A DNA stretch of 64,000 nt from Geodermatophilus bullaregiensis (GCF_016907675.1 NZ_JAFBCJ010000001.1:4278001-4342000), one strand, 5' to 3'. Shown: positions 29,469 to 41,191, counted from the first letter of the stretch. The notes: generated from the sequence alone by a model not told the origin. Program-made: numbers and translations.

Positions 29469-29554
29469 GGTGCCGACCTCCTCTTCCGGCGGGTCGTCCG
29501 GATGGTGGCGCCGGCGACGTCCGCGGTGCCAGAGGCGGACGGCCCTGAGCCGCG

Positions 29555-30583
29555 TCACCCGATGACGAAGGCGGTGGTCGACGGGCCGTCGGCGTCGATG
29601 CACGAGCCGATGACGGTGAGCGTGCGGCCGTCGGCGGAGGGCGCGATCGCACCGAAGGCACCGGCGCCGCCGCACAGCCCGACGGTCCCGGTGCGCTCGC
29701 CGGTGGCCAGGTCGACCGCCGTCAGCTCCGCCGGGTGGTACGAGGCGGACAGCACCAGGTAGGCGAGGCGTCCGGTCGGGTCGACGGCGAGGTCGAGGGC
29801 GGTGTCGTCGGTTCCCTCCAGGTCGACCTCGGTCCGCACCCGGCCGTCGACGACGGTGACCAGCCGCCCGGCGTCGAGCGCCTCGTTGACGTAGGCGGCG
29901 GCGACGACGGTGCCGTCGGCGGTCACCTGCAGGGCGGTCGGCGTGCTGCCGCGCCCGGCGACCTCGACCGGGTCGCCGTCCGGGCGGAGGTCGGGGGTGA
30001 GGTGGAGGAGGACGGTGCCGTCCTCGGGATCGGTGACCAGCGCGGCGAGGCCGCCGTCCGGTGCCGCGGCGAGGTGCGTGACAGGGGCGGGCGCGGTTGC
30101 GGTGGCGCGGACGGCGCCGGTGTCGGGGTCGACGGCGGCCAGCCGGGTGCCGCGGGCGAGGTGGAGGGTGTCGCCGTCGAGGAGGACGGCGTCCGGGGGG
30201 CCGCCGAGGGGGAGCGGGAGGGTGGCGCCGCCGACCCGCGTCAGCGCGGTGCCGACGACGAGCGGCGTCCCCTCGTCGGTGAGGACGAGCTCGCTGTCCG
30301 GCTCGACGGCGGGGATCTCGTGGACGGCGCCGGTCGCCGGGGTGACCAGCCAGCCCCGGTCGGCAGCGCCGACCAGGGCCACGGTCGGACCGTCGGGGCT
30401 CGGTGTCAGGTCGTGGAGGACGACGTCCGTGCCGACTGCGCCGTCGAGGTCCACGGTGGCGAGGACGGTGTCGAGCACGTCCGGCGCGGCGTCGTCCCCT
30501 CCGGTGCAGGCAGCCGCGAGCAGGAGGGCCAGTGCTGCCGCTCCCAGGCCCAGACGTCGGGTGCGGTCAGCGGCCCCCGGCAG
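29555..30583 (-). CDS. Beta-propeller-like lipoprotein (paralogue 2), non-canonical start
   Basis: The mature part is a propeller-like protein related to the product of 18231-19292. It shares the DxVLATVDLD opening and the TVIGSCIDADGPSTTAFVIG end. A clear lipoprotein signal peptide (RTRRLGLGAAALALLLAAAC) is encoded in frame upstream of the first canonical start (GTG 30478). No ATG, GTG or TTG precedes the signal in this open frame, which begins at 30607. I therefore place the start at CTG 30583, but this is uncertain. The region overlaps the end of the nitronate monooxygenase gene, so translation may be coupled to it. From GTG 30478 the protein would lack export. Confidence 0.65.
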   Translation of the reverse strand: MPGAADRTRRLGLGAAALALLLAAACTGGDDAAPDVLDTVLATVDLDGAVGTDVVLHDLTPSPDGPTVALVGAADRGWLVTPATGAVHEIPAVEPDSELVLTDEGTPLVVGTALTRVGGATLPLPLGGPPDAVLLDGDTLHLARGTRLAAVDPDTGAVRATATAPAPVTHLAAAPDGGLAALVTDPEDGTVLLHLTPDLRPDGDPVEVAGRGSTPTALQVTADGTVVAAAYVNEALDAGRLVTVVDGRVRTEVDLEGTDDTALDLAVDPTGRLAYLVLSASYHPAELTAVDLATGERTGTVGLCGGAGAFGAIAPSADGRTLTVIGSCIDADGPSTTAFVIG

Positions 30584-31535
30584 GCTGACGTCGCTCGACC
30601 TCGGCCATCAGAGCGGCGACGACCTCGGCGGCCGGGCGGACGTCGGTCACCGAGCCGACGCCGGCCCCCGCGTACATGGCCATCGCGTCGGGGTGGCCCT
30701 CCGCGCCGACCACGGGCGGGAGGCCGGACCCCCGCCCCACGGGGACCCGGGCGCCGCCCATGGCCACCGTCCCGACGACGTCGTCGTCCAGCTCGGCGAG
30801 CCGCTGCACCGCGGCGATCAGCACCCGGGCCCGTGGGCTGGTGGCGCACAGGGGGCAGACGGCGAACGCGTCGGTGACGACGGTGCAGTCACCGGCGGCG
30901 TCGACGACCGCCTGCTTGTACGCCGGGTGGGCGCCGGACTCGGTCGTCGCGAGGAAGCGGGTGCCGATCCGGGCGCCGGCCGCACCGGCCGTCATCACCT
31001 CGGTGAAGGCCCGTCCGTCGCTGATGCCGCCGGCCGCGAGGACGGGGACCCCGACCGCGTCGAGCACCTCCCGCAGCAGGGGGAGCAGCGGCGTGGCGCC
31101 CCGGACGTGGCCGCCGGCCTCGAGTCCCTGGACCGTGACGACGTCGCAGCCGGCGTCCACCGCGGCCCGCGCCTCCGCGACCGACCCGACCTGCCAGTTG
31201 ACGAGCGCCCCGGATCGGTGGGCGAGCTCCACCAGCCGCGGCGAGGGGTCGAACCAGAAGAAGTCGACGAGCCGCACCCGCGCGGCGACGTCGGCCAGCA
31301 GTCCCTCGTCGACGTCCGGGGTGACCACGTTGGCGGACAGCACGCCGGACGTGCGCCGGCGCATCCCGTCCAGGCGCCGGAGCAGGAGGTCCAGTGGGAG
31401 GCCGAGTGCGCTGACCGTGCCGACGCCGCCGGCATCGGCGACCGCCACGACGAGATCCGGCGAGGAGACCGTCCCCATCGGGGCCTGCTGGATCGGGACG
31501 GAACAGCCGACCAGCTCGGTGAAGCTCGTCCCCAT
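30567..31535 (-). CDS. Nitronate monooxygenase (NMO family)
   Basis: This 322-residue FMN enzyme of the nitronate monooxygenase/2-nitropropane dioxygenase family has [20 protein letters not shown] (flavin side), [14 protein letters not shown] with the catalytic His, and [15 protein letters not shown] with phosphate-binding glycines. The reaction is oxidative denitrification of alkyl nitronates, and related members reduce enoyl lipids. It is the first gene of a probable operon with the second lipoprotein gene and the acyl-CoA synthetase gene. Its stop lies inside the start region of the lipoprotein gene. Confidence 0.9.
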   Translation of the reverse strand: MGTSFTELVGCSVPIQQAPMGTVSSPDLVVAVADAGGVGTVSALGLPLDLLLRRLDGMRRRTSGVLSANVVTPDVDEGLLADVAARVRLVDFFWFDPSPRLVELAHRSGALVNWQVGSVAEARAAVDAGCDVVTVQGLEAGGHVRGATPLLPLLREVLDAVGVPVLAAGGISDGRAFTEVMTAGAAGARIGTRFLATTESGAHPAYKQAVVDAAGDCTVVTDAFAVCPLCATSPRARVLIAAVQRLAELDDDVVGTVAMGGARVPVGRGSGLPPVVGAEGHPDAMAMYAGAGVGSVTDVRPAAEVVAALMAEVERRQPAGGR

Positions 31536-31663
31536 GGCCGGCCTCCCTTCGGCGCGGTGGCCGAACGGTCCCGCCGGGGGAGGGCGGCGTCAAGGCGTCG
31601 ACCTGCGGGTGCCGGCGCGCAGCGTGTCCTGATCGTGACGGGCGGCCGCTGGCGTCGCCGCGC

Positions 31664-32908
31664 GTGAGCGCCGCCGTCGAGACGCCCCTGCTGCCCGACC
31701 CCCGCCCGGCCGTGGCCGAGCCGACCCGCCTGGCCGCGGTGGCGAGCTATCGGCTGCCCGGGCACGCCGGGATCGCCGACCTCGACGCCGTGGTGGCGTA
31801 CATGGCGCGGACGGTGGACGCCCCGATCGCGACGATCAACCTGGTCGGTCCGGACGAGCAGTGCTACCCGGCCGAGCGCGGTGCGGGCGCGCCGTACTCG
31901 CAGGTGCCCGACGAGCTGTCGTTCTGCGCGTACGTGGTGGCGCTGCGGGCGCCGCTGGAGGTGTCCGACGCGGCCGAGCACCCGGTGTTCCGCGACAACC
32001 CGGCGGTGGTGGCCGGGGCTATCCGCTCCTACCTCGGGGTGCCGCTGATCGACGAGGACGGCTTCGTGCTCGGCTCACTGGGAGTGTTCGACGACGAGCC
32101 GCGGGAGTTCACGCCGGCGGAGCAGGCGGTGCTGGAGATCCAGGTCCGGCTGGTGCGCAGCGTGCTGTCGCTGCGGCGGCAGGTGGCCTGGCACGAGTGG
32201 GACGCCGGGCTGTTGGCCGCGCAGGGGCGGACGCTGGAGGCGGTGGCGGCGGGGCTGCCGCTGGAGTCGGTGCTCGACACGCTGGCGTCGTCGACGGCCG
32301 AGCTGGGTTCCGAGGCGGACGCCGCGCAGTCGCGGCGGCTGCGGGAGACGGTGGACCGGCTGACCGCGGTGGCGGTGAAGGCGGACGGCTGGAAGCAGGC
32401 GCTGCTGCGGTCGGCGCGACAGGACCCGCTGACCGGATTGGCCAACCGCAGCCACCTGCTCGACACCGGCCGCGCGGCGCTGGCCGTCGGGGGAGCGGTG
32501 CTGTTCGTGGACGTCGACCGGTTCAAGGAGGTCAACGACCGCGGCGGGCACGCGGTGGGGGACCAGCTGCTCGTGCGGCTGGCCGAGCGGATGCGCCGGC
32601 ACGTGGAGCGGGAGCTGCCGGGGGCCGTGGTCGGCCGGCTGGGCGGGGACGAGTTCGTGGCGGTCCTGCCCGGGGTGGACGCCGCTGCGGCCGAGGCCAT
32701 CGGGCACGGGCTCGCCGCTGTCCTGGTGGACGAGGTCGAGGTGGGACGGCGGACCGTACGGGTGTCGGCCTCGATCGGGCTGGCGATGGCTACGCCCGGG
32801 ACGACGCTGGACGAGGTCCTCTCGCTGGCGGACCGGGCGATGTACGGCGCCAAGGAGCGCGGCCGAGGCGTGCTCCACATGGTCGAGGCGGAGAACGCGC
32901 CCGCATAG
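31664..32908 (+). CDS. GAF-GGDEF diguanylate cyclase
   Basis: This 414-residue soluble protein starts at GTG 31664. The GAF domain (about 20-170) contains PISTINLVGP-like and [18 protein letters not shown] features typical of sensory GAFs in front of cyclases. The GGDEF domain (about 255-410) has [20 protein letters not shown] and an intact [13 protein letters not shown]. No RxxD feedback site precedes it. It should make cyclic-di-GMP in response to a signal bound by the GAF domain. It is the last ordinary chromosomal gene before the defence island. Confidence 0.9.
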   Translation: MSAAVETPLLPDPRPAVAEPTRLAAVASYRLPGHAGIADLDAVVAYMARTVDAPIATINLVGPDEQCYPAERGAGAPYSQVPDELSFCAYVVALRAPLEVSDAAEHPVFRDNPAVVAGAIRSYLGVPLIDEDGFVLGSLGVFDDEPREFTPAEQAVLEIQVRLVRSVLSLRRQVAWHEWDAGLLAAQGRTLEAVAAGLPLESVLDTLASSTAELGSEADAAQSRRLRETVDRLTAVAVKADGWKQALLRSARQDPLTGLANRSHLLDTGRAALAVGGAVLFVDVDRFKEVNDRGGHAVGDQLLVRLAERMRRHVERELPGAVVGRLGGDEFVAVLPGVDAAAAEAIGHGLAAVLVDEVEVGRRTVRVSASIGLAMATPGTTLDEVLSLADRAMYGAKERGRGVLHMVEAENAPA

Positions 32909-33221
32909 GCAGTTCCGCTCCGACGGCTTTCCGCCGAATACCGCAGCCGCCCGACTCGACACCTGCTCCGCCAGGCTGGGCTCTGCCTCGCAAGGGTGCT
33001 CGGCATCTCTGCGGCGATGGCCCGCATGTATCCCGCTACGGATGACTCCTCTACAGCGGTGCTCCGGAGGCGGGCGTTGCGATGCATCACCCGCCCACTC
33101 AATTCCCGCTGATCGGGTGCCGCGGGGTGCTGACGTGCAATAAGGCGGGTTATCGGCTCCTCGCTCTACGACAACGACTGGGCGGCTAGGGTCATCCCAC
33201 TTGTTGCGGAGGAGGTGCTTG
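32909..33221. other. Left edge of the defence island, non-coding
   Basis: This gap of 313 bases between the GGDEF gene and the HTH gene is visibly less GC-biased than the genes to its left. It carries the ATAAGGCGGGTTAT site (listed separately), a possible -10 element TAGGGT at 33187-33192 and the ribosome site GGAGGAGG at 33208-33215. A 35-codon frame from 33083 is not convincing. I see no attachment site or tRNA remnant here. Confidence 0.5.
33139..33155. promoter_or_regulatory. Palindromic site upstream of the RM operon
   Basis: The site is a near-palindrome ATAAGGCGGGTTAT (33140-33153) followed by CGG. It lies 69 bases before the start of the HTH gene. The same core, as a perfect palindrome, lies 76 bases before hsdR (37931-37948). 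The shared core and similar distance suggest one regulator controls both promoters, perhaps the HTH protein. Confidence 0.5.
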
Positions 33222-35081
33222 ATGTCGACGTCTGAGCTGACCCGGCTACTCACCCTGCCTGACATCGCGGCCCTGGCCGGCGTGCAACGCCCGGTTGTGT
33301 CGATGTGGCGCACTCGGGTCTCCGTCCGCGGCGTCACCGTCCCGTTTCCGGTGGCCGCCGCAGTCATCGACGGTGTCGAGCACTTCGCCATGGACGACGT
33401 CGTCGCCTACCTGGGCGCCACCGGACGCGGCCGCAACACGGAGTCTGCGCTGGACGCCCCCGCATTGGCCGCACCAGTTGGTGCCGAGCACTCCTCCGCG
33501 GAGACGCTGCTGGCGCTGGCCCTGGTCACCGGCGAGGACCTGGCCGACGCCGACCTCATCGCGCTGGCCACCGAGGTCGACCCCGACGATGCGTTCTTGC
33601 TCGGCGAGGTGCGCCGAGGAGGCTGGCCCGCCGTCCTCCCGGGGTTCATCGACGAGCTGGTTGCCGCCTCCCTTGGCCATGAGGATGCGCTCAGCCGCCT
33701 GGACGGCGGCCGTCTCGCCCGTGGGGTCGGCGCCCGCGGCTGCACTCAGGAGTTGGTTGACCTGGTTGCCAGCGTCGCAGCCGCCGGGCGAAGCGGCGCC
33801 GTCCTCGACCCGAGCGCTGACCCGTTGCTGGACCGAGCACTGGCGCCGCTTTTCACCGCACTGCTGGCTGATGACCGGAGGCTTCGCCGCCACGCCGCCA
33901 TCCTGGGTTGGGCCGTGACGGACAGGGGGACCACCAGCCCTGTTGTCCGTGTGCGGTCGCTGCTCGGTCAGCCGAGGGACGACGTCCTGAATGCCCTGGA
34001 CGAGTTGGCCGTGGACCTCCGACCGGGCGATGTCGCCGTGGCGCTTGGTCCTGCCGCGACGATGACCGACGAGCTGACCGGCAAGGCCGCGAAGCTCCGC
34101 GCCTCGACGCTACGCCCCGGGCCGTTGGTTGCCGCGCTTCGCCTCCCTCGGGGGATGTGGCGCACCGCCCACCGGCAGAGTCCGGCGGTCTGGGTACTGA
34201 GCGGAGGCGACGGTCGCAAGGAGGTCTGTCTGGCAGACCTGGACAATGGCGGCGGTATCGATCTGACCGACCTGTCCGCCGACATCGCTCAGGCGGTGAC
34301 ACCGATGGGCAGCGGAAGGACCGAGGCCCGCGCCTACCGCTACCTACGCCCCCGCGACCTCCGGCAGGTGCTGGCCGGCGGCCCGCTGGTGCCGCGCGGC
34401 ACCCGAGCTCAGCACCTGCCTGTCGAGGACGGAGTGCTAGACCGTGCGTACGCCGCGGCGAGTGTGCTGGTCGAGCCGCTGCCCCAGGTCACGACATCGC
34501 TGACGGTCAGGCGCGAGCGCCCGGTCGCGAGCTCCGTGTCGCTGGGTGAGCTCGTCGCCGCCAAGAGACTCACACTGCGTCAGGGGCGCCGGATAGCGCC
34601 CGCGGACGGGCATCCCGCGGGCACAGTGCATGTCCTGACCGCTGACGGCAGCCTGGACGGCGTCCTGCTTGACCCATTCGATGCCCGCGCCCGCAGCGGC
34701 GGCTGGACCGAGCCGGGCGACGTCGTCTTCCTGGAGAAGCCCCAGGCCCGAGCCGAGGTTGACAGCCGCGGCGGCAACCTGGTGGGTACGCCAAGTCGCA
34801 TCTTGCGCCTGGCCGAGAACGCGCCAGTCAGTGCCCACGTACTGGCGGAGCGGATCAACCAGGCCCCGCCGGGCACCGAGTGGCGGACCTGGGAGGTGCC
34901 CGCGCTTCCCCGTGCCGAGGCTGAGTCACTCGGCACCCGGCTGGCCGAGGTCAATCGGTACCGCACCGAACTCCGTCGGCGGGAACAGGCCCTGAACGCC
35001 TGGGCCGACGCGCTTGTTACCGGGGTTGCGGCGGGTTCGCTCGCCGTCCCGGACACCACTACAACCCTCGAGAACAGGTGA
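33222..35081 (+). CDS. HTH protein with methyltransferase-like body (RM-associated)
   Basis: This 619-residue protein starts at ATG 33222 after GGAGGAGG. Residues 9-31 (LLTLPDIAALAGVQRPVVSM) form a helix-turn-helix. The middle (about 260-390) reads like the later part of an N6-adenine methylase, for example PGDVAVALGPAATMTDELTG and VAALRLPRGMWRTAHRQS. I find no DPxxGSG or NPP[FY] motif, so catalysis is unlikely. The C-terminal 100 residues (EWRTWEVPALPRAEAESLGT and a long helix) resemble the end of HsdS-type or fused M-S proteins. It overlaps or abuts hsdM, so it belongs to the RM operon. A role as regulator or specificity accessory is inference. Confidence 0.65.
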   Translation: MSTSELTRLLTLPDIAALAGVQRPVVSMWRTRVSVRGVTVPFPVAAAVIDGVEHFAMDDVVAYLGATGRGRNTESALDAPALAAPVGAEHSSAETLLALALVTGEDLADADLIALATEVDPDDAFLLGEVRRGGWPAVLPGFIDELVAASLGHEDALSRLDGGRLARGVGARGCTQELVDLVASVAAAGRSGAVLDPSADPLLDRALAPLFTALLADDRRLRRHAAILGWAVTDRGTTSPVVRVRSLLGQPRDDVLNALDELAVDLRPGDVAVALGPAATMTDELTGKAAKLRASTLRPGPLVAALRLPRGMWRTAHRQSPAVWVLSGGDGRKEVCLADLDNGGGIDLTDLSADIAQAVTPMGSGRTEARAYRYLRPRDLRQVLAGGPLVPRGTRAQHLPVEDGVLDRAYAAASVLVEPLPQVTTSLTVRRERPVASSVSLGELVAAKRLTLRQGRRIAPADGHPAGTVHVLTADGSLDGVLLDPFDARARSGGWTEPGDVVFLEKPQARAEVDSRGGNLVGTPSRILRLAENAPVSAHVLAERINQAPPGTEWRTWEVPALPRAEAESLGTRLAEVNRYRTELRRREQALNAWADALVTGVAAGSLAVPDTTTTLENR

Positions 35082-35086
35082 GTCCC

Positions 35087-36680
<1,594 letters not shown>

Positions 36681-36688
<8 letters not shown>

Positions 36689-37883
36689 CCGTCCGCTTTC
36701 TTCCGTAGCGGTGGAGCGAGGCTTGGCGGGCGGCCCATTCGGCTCAAACCTCGTCAATAGCGACTACTCGGTGAACGGGGTTCCGGTCATCCGAGGTGCC
36801 AACATGGCCGAACGATATGTCGGGGGAGATTTTGCGTTTGTTACGCACGACAAATTCGATCGTGACCTGTCGCGGAATACGGCTCGACCTGGCGACCTCG
36901 TGTTCACCCAGCGGGGCACACTCGGGCAGGTCTCGCTCGTCCCTCCAGAGCCCTATGACACCTATGTGATCTCGCAGAGTCAGATGCGCCTGAGGGTTGA
37001 TCTGACCAAGGCCGACCCTCGATTCGTCTTCTACGCCTGCCGCTCGGCCGGCTTCTTGAAGCAGATCGCGAACCGCGCCGTTGCCACGGGTGTACCTCAC
37101 ATAAACCTAGGGATTCTTGGGGAGTTGACGATTCCGGACCTCGCTGTTGAGCGACAGCGGGCGATCGCGGAAGTGCTGGGCGCCCTGGACGACAAGATCG
37201 CTGCTAACGCCGCCGCTGTTGACTTGATTGCCGCGCTGGCCCATGCCGAAGTGCAGCGTGCGTCGGCTCGGTGTTCGCCAGTTCCGTTGTCCAGTATCGC
37301 AACCATGACCACGCGCGGAATCACCCCTCGGTACACAACTGACGAGGGTTGGATTGTCCTCAATCAAAAGTGCGTGCGCGATCATCAGGTGAGCCTCGAG
37401 CCGGCTCGGATGATGGAGCCAAAGCCGTCCGCCGCCGACCGGTTGCTCCGGCCGCATGACTTCCTCGTCAACTCCACCGGCCAGGGAACCCTGGGCCGCA
37501 CGGCACGGTGGATCACCGAGAGTGAGACCGTGACAGTCGACTCGCACATTACGATCGTGCGATTCGACGAGCAGCAGGTGGATCCAGCTTTCGCTGGAAT
37601 AGCTGCATTGCAGCTTGACTCCCAGATTGAGCTGTTGGCAGAGGGCAGCACCGGTCAGACCGAACTTCGCCGCGACCTGCTGGGTGCTCTCCTCCTTCGA
37701 CTTCCGGACCTAAATACGCAAACAGGTGTGGGCGATCGGATTCGCGAGCAAGACGCGATCGTCAGCGCTTTGAGGTCCGAGTCGGCACGGCTTGAGGCGA
37801 CGCGGGACGAATTGCTGCCGCTGCTGATGTCTGGCCGCATCACGGTCCGCGACGCCGAAGAGGTCGCCGAGGCTGAGACGTGA
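36681..37883 (+). CDS. hsdS: Type I restriction specificity subunit HsdS
   Basis: This 400-residue subunit has two target-recognition domains. The first (about 1-130) includes PVIRGANMAERYVG and RPGDLVFTQRGTLGQVSLV. The second (about 190-340) includes RPHDFLVNSTGQGTLGRTARW. Each is followed by a conserved spacer helix (LAVERQRAIAEVLGALDDKI and IREQDAIVSALRSESARLEA). It selects the bipartite DNA sequence methylated by HsdM. Base composition is less GC-rich than in hsdM, as is usual for specificity genes that recombine or transfer. The ATG overlaps the hsdM stop. Confidence 0.93.
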
Positions 37884-37920
37884 CTCAGGTCGAGCCCGCC
37901 GAATGCACACTTAGCGGCAC

Positions 37921-37963
37921 GCGTGCTCCTCGATAAGGCGCCTTATCGCTCGACGGAGCACGC
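37921..37963. promoter_or_regulatory. Nested palindrome between hsdS and hsdR
   Basis: A perfect 18-bp palindrome CGATAAGGCGCCTTATCG (37931-37948) lies inside an outer inverted repeat, GCGTGCTCC (37921-37929) and GGAGCACGC (37955-37963). The inner core matches the site at 33140-33153. It could be an operator for hsdR, a terminator for hsdS, or both. The match to the first site favours an operator. Confidence 0.6.
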
Positions 37964-38023
37964 CCAGCGCTTTTCACCAGGAATGATCGAGACCAGCAAC
38001 GACGCCGTCCACGGGGAGCCGAG

Positions 38024-41000
38024 ATGACCTTCAGCGAGTCCGACTGGGAGATTATCGCGATCGAGCAGTTCGCCGAGCACGGCTGGGAACCGCTCAAGGG
38101 CACCGCCATCGCGCCGGGCGCGGAGAACGGCCGGACCAGCTGGGCCGACCTCTTCTGCCCGGGGCGTCTGCTCGACGCCGTTCACCGGCTCAACCCGCAC
38201 GTGCCGCTGGAGTACCGCGAGCAGGCCGTCGCCGACATCCTGGCGCCGAAGTCGACGGACGCCATCGCCGAGAACTACCGGATGCACCAGATTATGGTGG
38301 GCGGCTTCCGTGGTCTGACCTACACCGATTCCGCCGGTGTAGAGCAGAACCCCACCATCCGGGTGGTGGGCCATCGGGTCGAGGACAACGACTACTTCGT
38401 CGCGTCCCAGGTCACCATCCGGGATCACGACATCGAGCGGCGATTCGACGTCGTTGGTTACCTCAACGGCATCCCCGTCTTGATCGTCGAACTCAAGCGC
38501 GCCGACGGCGACCTGTCCCAGGCCCACGGCCAGCTGGCCACCTACCTGCGTGAGTTCCCGTTGGCCTTCCGCGGCTGCGCGCTCACCATCATCAGTGACG
38601 GTCTGACCGCGGCGTATGGCACGCCGTTCACCCCGCTCAACCACTACGCACCCTGGAACGTCGACGATGACGGAGCCGTCGTCGCCACAGGCGGTAACCC
38701 GGCGGATGTCGACGTCCAGATCGCCCTCGATGTTCTGATTGCCGGGCTGGGGAACCAGGAGCGGTTCGCGCAGCTGCTGCGCAACTTCATCGCCTTCGAC
38801 GAGCTCGGGGACGGTTGGCTCAAGCGGGTCGCCAAGCCGCACCAGTACTTCGCCGTCACCAAGGCCGTCGGGAGCACGGTGGACGCTGTGCGGACCGACG
38901 GACGGGCCGGCGTTGTCTGGCACACGCAGGGCTCAGGCAAGTCGATGGAGATGGAGCTCTACGCCCACGCGGTGGCCGACCACCCGGCCCTGGGCAACCC
39001 GACCCTCGTCGTCGTGACGGACCGGACGGAGCTCGACGACCAGCTGTTCACCGGTTTCGCCGTCTCTCGGCTGCTCCGCGAGAGCCCCGTGCAGGTCGGC
39101 AGCCGCGACGAGTTGCGCACCGCACTGGCCGATCGCAACACCGGCGGCATCTACTTCACCACGCTGCAGAAGTTCGGTCGCACCGATGACGAACGTTCCG
39201 GTGGGCAGGCCCACCCACTGCTGTCGGACCGGCGGAACGTCATCGTGATCGTCGATGAGGCGCACCGCAGCCACTACGACGACCTCGACGGTTTCGCCCG
39301 GCACATTCGCGACGCCCTTCCGCACGCCACGTTCATCGCGTTCACCGGAACCCCAATCGCACTCGCTGACCGCAACACGGCGGAGGTCTTCGGGCCGGTC
39401 ATCGACACCTACGACCTGACCCGTGCAGTCGCCGACGGCGCCACCGTGCCGGTCATGTTCGAGCCTCGGTTGATCACCGTCGAGCGCACCGAGGATCTCA
39501 CCGCGGAGCAACTCGACGCCGCTGCCGACGAGGCGACCACGGGGCTGGACGACGTCGAGCGCGCCCGGGTCGAATCCGCCGTCGCCGTCCTGAATGCTGT
39601 GTACGGGGCACCTGCGCGGTTGAAGGCATTGGCGGCCGACATCGTCGAGCACTGGGAGGGCCGGCGCGACGCCGTCCGGCCGTTCCTCGGTTGGTCCGGA
39701 CGGGCGATGATCGTTGGAGCAACCCGGGAGATCTGTGCCCGGCTCTACGACGAGATCGTTGCCCTAAAGCCCGAGTGGGCGTCCGATGCGCTCGACGCCG
39801 GCGTGATCAAGGTCGTGTACTCGGGGACAGCAAGCGACCAGCCCCCGGTCTCCGACCACGTGCGGCGCCAGTCCCAGAACAAGGTCATTCAGGCTCGGCT
39901 GAAGGAAGAGTCCGGCGCAGACCCGCTCGAGCTGGTGATCGTGCAAAATATGATGCTGACCGGCTTCGACGCACCACCGCTGCACACCCTCTACCTGGAC
40001 CGCCCGCTCCGGGGAGCGCTGCTCATGCAGACCCTCGCCCGGGTCAACCGCACCTTCAAGGCCAAGGACGCCGGCTTGCTCGTCGCCTACGCACCGATCA
40101 CCGAGAACCTCGCCGCCGCGCTCGCCGAGTACACCGAGCGTGACCAGGACGAGAAGCCGGTCGGCCGCAATGTCGCCGAGTCGGTGCAGCTGACCCGCGA
40201 CCTGATCGGCCAGCTGGACGACCTTTGCGCCGCATTTGATTGGCGTTCCAAGCTCACCGGCGACGCCCGGAGCTACCGCGATGCCCTGCTCGGACTCACC
40301 AACTGGGTTCGTTCCCCCGCGACGCCCGGCAACCAGGTCGGCGACGACGAGAAGGCACTCGTCGACAGGTTCCGCGAGTTGACCAACAACCTGTCCCGAG
40401 CGTGGGCGCTGTCCGCCGGTGGCACGAACCTCCCAGAGCTACGCGCCCCTGCGCAGTTCTACGAGGAGGTGCGGGTGTGGATGGGCAAGTTCGACGCCGC
40501 TGCCCGCCAGGCCGAAGGTCGACCGGTGCCGGCGGAAATCGAACTGATGCTGGCCGGGCTCGTCGCTTCGGCGACGGTCACCGGGGAGATCGTGGACATC
40601 TACGAGGCGGCTGGGATGGAGCGGCCCAAGCTCACCGAGCTGACGCCTGAGTACACCGCCTCGGTGCAGCAGGCAGCTAACCCGCACCTGGCCATCGAGG
40701 CGCTGCGCGACCTGCTGGTCGGTGAGTCGGCCGCGGCCACGCGGCACAACCTCGTGCGTCAGCGGGCGTTCTCGGCCCGGCTCCAGGAGCTGATGAACAA
40801 GTACACCAATCAGCAGCTGACGTCAGCCGAGATCATCGCGGCGATGATCGAGATGGCCCGCGATGTCGCGGCCGAGGCTGCGCGCGGGGCCAGCTTCGAT
40901 CCGCCGCTGAGCTCGGACGAGCTGGCCTTCTACGACGCGGTCAACACCAACGAGTCGGCCGTCGAGCTGCAGGGCGACGACGTCCTCGCACAGATCGCTC

Positions 41001-41191
41001 GTGAACTGGTTGCGGTCATGCGTCGCGACGTCAAGACCGACTGGACTGTGCGTGACGACGTCCGGGCCAAGCTGCGGTCGTCCATCAAACGGCTGCTGAT
41101 CCGTTACAGCTACCCGCCGGACCAGCAGCCGGAGGCCATCCGCTTGGTGATCGAGCAGATGGAGGCCATGGCTCCGCGGTTCGTCGTTTGA
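38024..41191 (+). CDS. hsdR: Type I restriction endonuclease subunit HsdR
   Basis: This 1055-residue motor nuclease has an N-terminal endonuclease domain with a PD-(D/E)xK-type end in IPVLIVELKRADGD (about 147-160). The helicase core has Walker A HTQGSGKSMEME near residue 303 and a DEAH box (VDEAHRSHYDD) near 410. Helicase motif V/VI includes LTGFDAPPLHTLYLDRPLRG and QTLARVNRTF. A C-terminal helical domain contacts HsdM. It cleaves unmethylated DNA after translocation. It has its own upstream region with the palindrome, which could delay its expression until methylation is established. Confidence 0.95.
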   Translation: MTFSESDWEIIAIEQFAEHGWEPLKGTAIAPGAENGRTSWADLFCPGRLLDAVHRLNPHVPLEYREQAVADILAPKSTDAIAENYRMHQIMVGGFRGLTYTDSAGVEQNPTIRVVGHRVEDNDYFVASQVTIRDHDIERRFDVVGYLNGIPVLIVELKRADGDLSQAHGQLATYLREFPLAFRGCALTIISDGLTAAYGTPFTPLNHYAPWNVDDDGAVVATGGNPADVDVQIALDVLIAGLGNQERFAQLLRNFIAFDELGDGWLKRVAKPHQYFAVTKAVGSTVDAVRTDGRAGVVWHTQGSGKSMEMELYAHAVADHPALGNPTLVVVTDRTELDDQLFTGFAVSRLLRESPVQVGSRDELRTALADRNTGGIYFTTLQKFGRTDDERSGGQAHPLLSDRRNVIVIVDEAHRSHYDDLDGFARHIRDALPHATFIAFTGTPIALADRNTAEVFGPVIDTYDLTRAVADGATVPVMFEPRLITVERTEDLTAEQLDAAADEATTGLDDVERARVESAVAVLNAVYGAPARLKALAADIVEHWEGRRDAVRPFLGWSGRAMIVGATREICARLYDEIVALKPEWASDALDAGVIKVVYSGTASDQPPVSDHVRRQSQNKVIQARLKEESGADPLELVIVQNMMLTGFDAPPLHTLYLDRPLRGALLMQTLARVNRTFKAKDAGLLVAYAPITENLAAALAEYTERDQDEKPVGRNVAESVQLTRDLIGQLDDLCAAFDWRSKLTGDARSYRDALLGLTNWVRSPATPGNQVGDDEKALVDRFRELTNNLSRAWALSAGGTNLPELRAPAQFYEEVRVWMGKFDAAARQAEGRPVPAEIELMLAGLVASATVTGEIVDIYEAAGMERPKLTELTPEYTASVQQAANPHLAIEALRDLLVGESAAATRHNLVRQRAFSARLQELMNKYTNQQLTSAEIIAAMIEMARDVAAEAARGASFDPPLSSDELAFYDAVNTNESAVELQGDDVLAQIARELVAVMRRDVKTDWTVRDDVRAKLRSSIKRLLIRYSYPPDQQPEAIRLVIEQMEAMAPRFVV

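Noticed and set aside
25528-29661. Very long minus-strand open frame (over 1300 codons) antisense to the GGDEF-EAL gene
   Set aside because: It is the frame opposite GC-rich coding sequence, is Arg/Pro/Gly-rich and repetitive, and overlaps well-supported genes on both strands.
33083-33190. 35-codon frame upstream of the HTH gene
   Set aside because: It lacks a ribosome site and runs through the palindromic site and the likely promoter.
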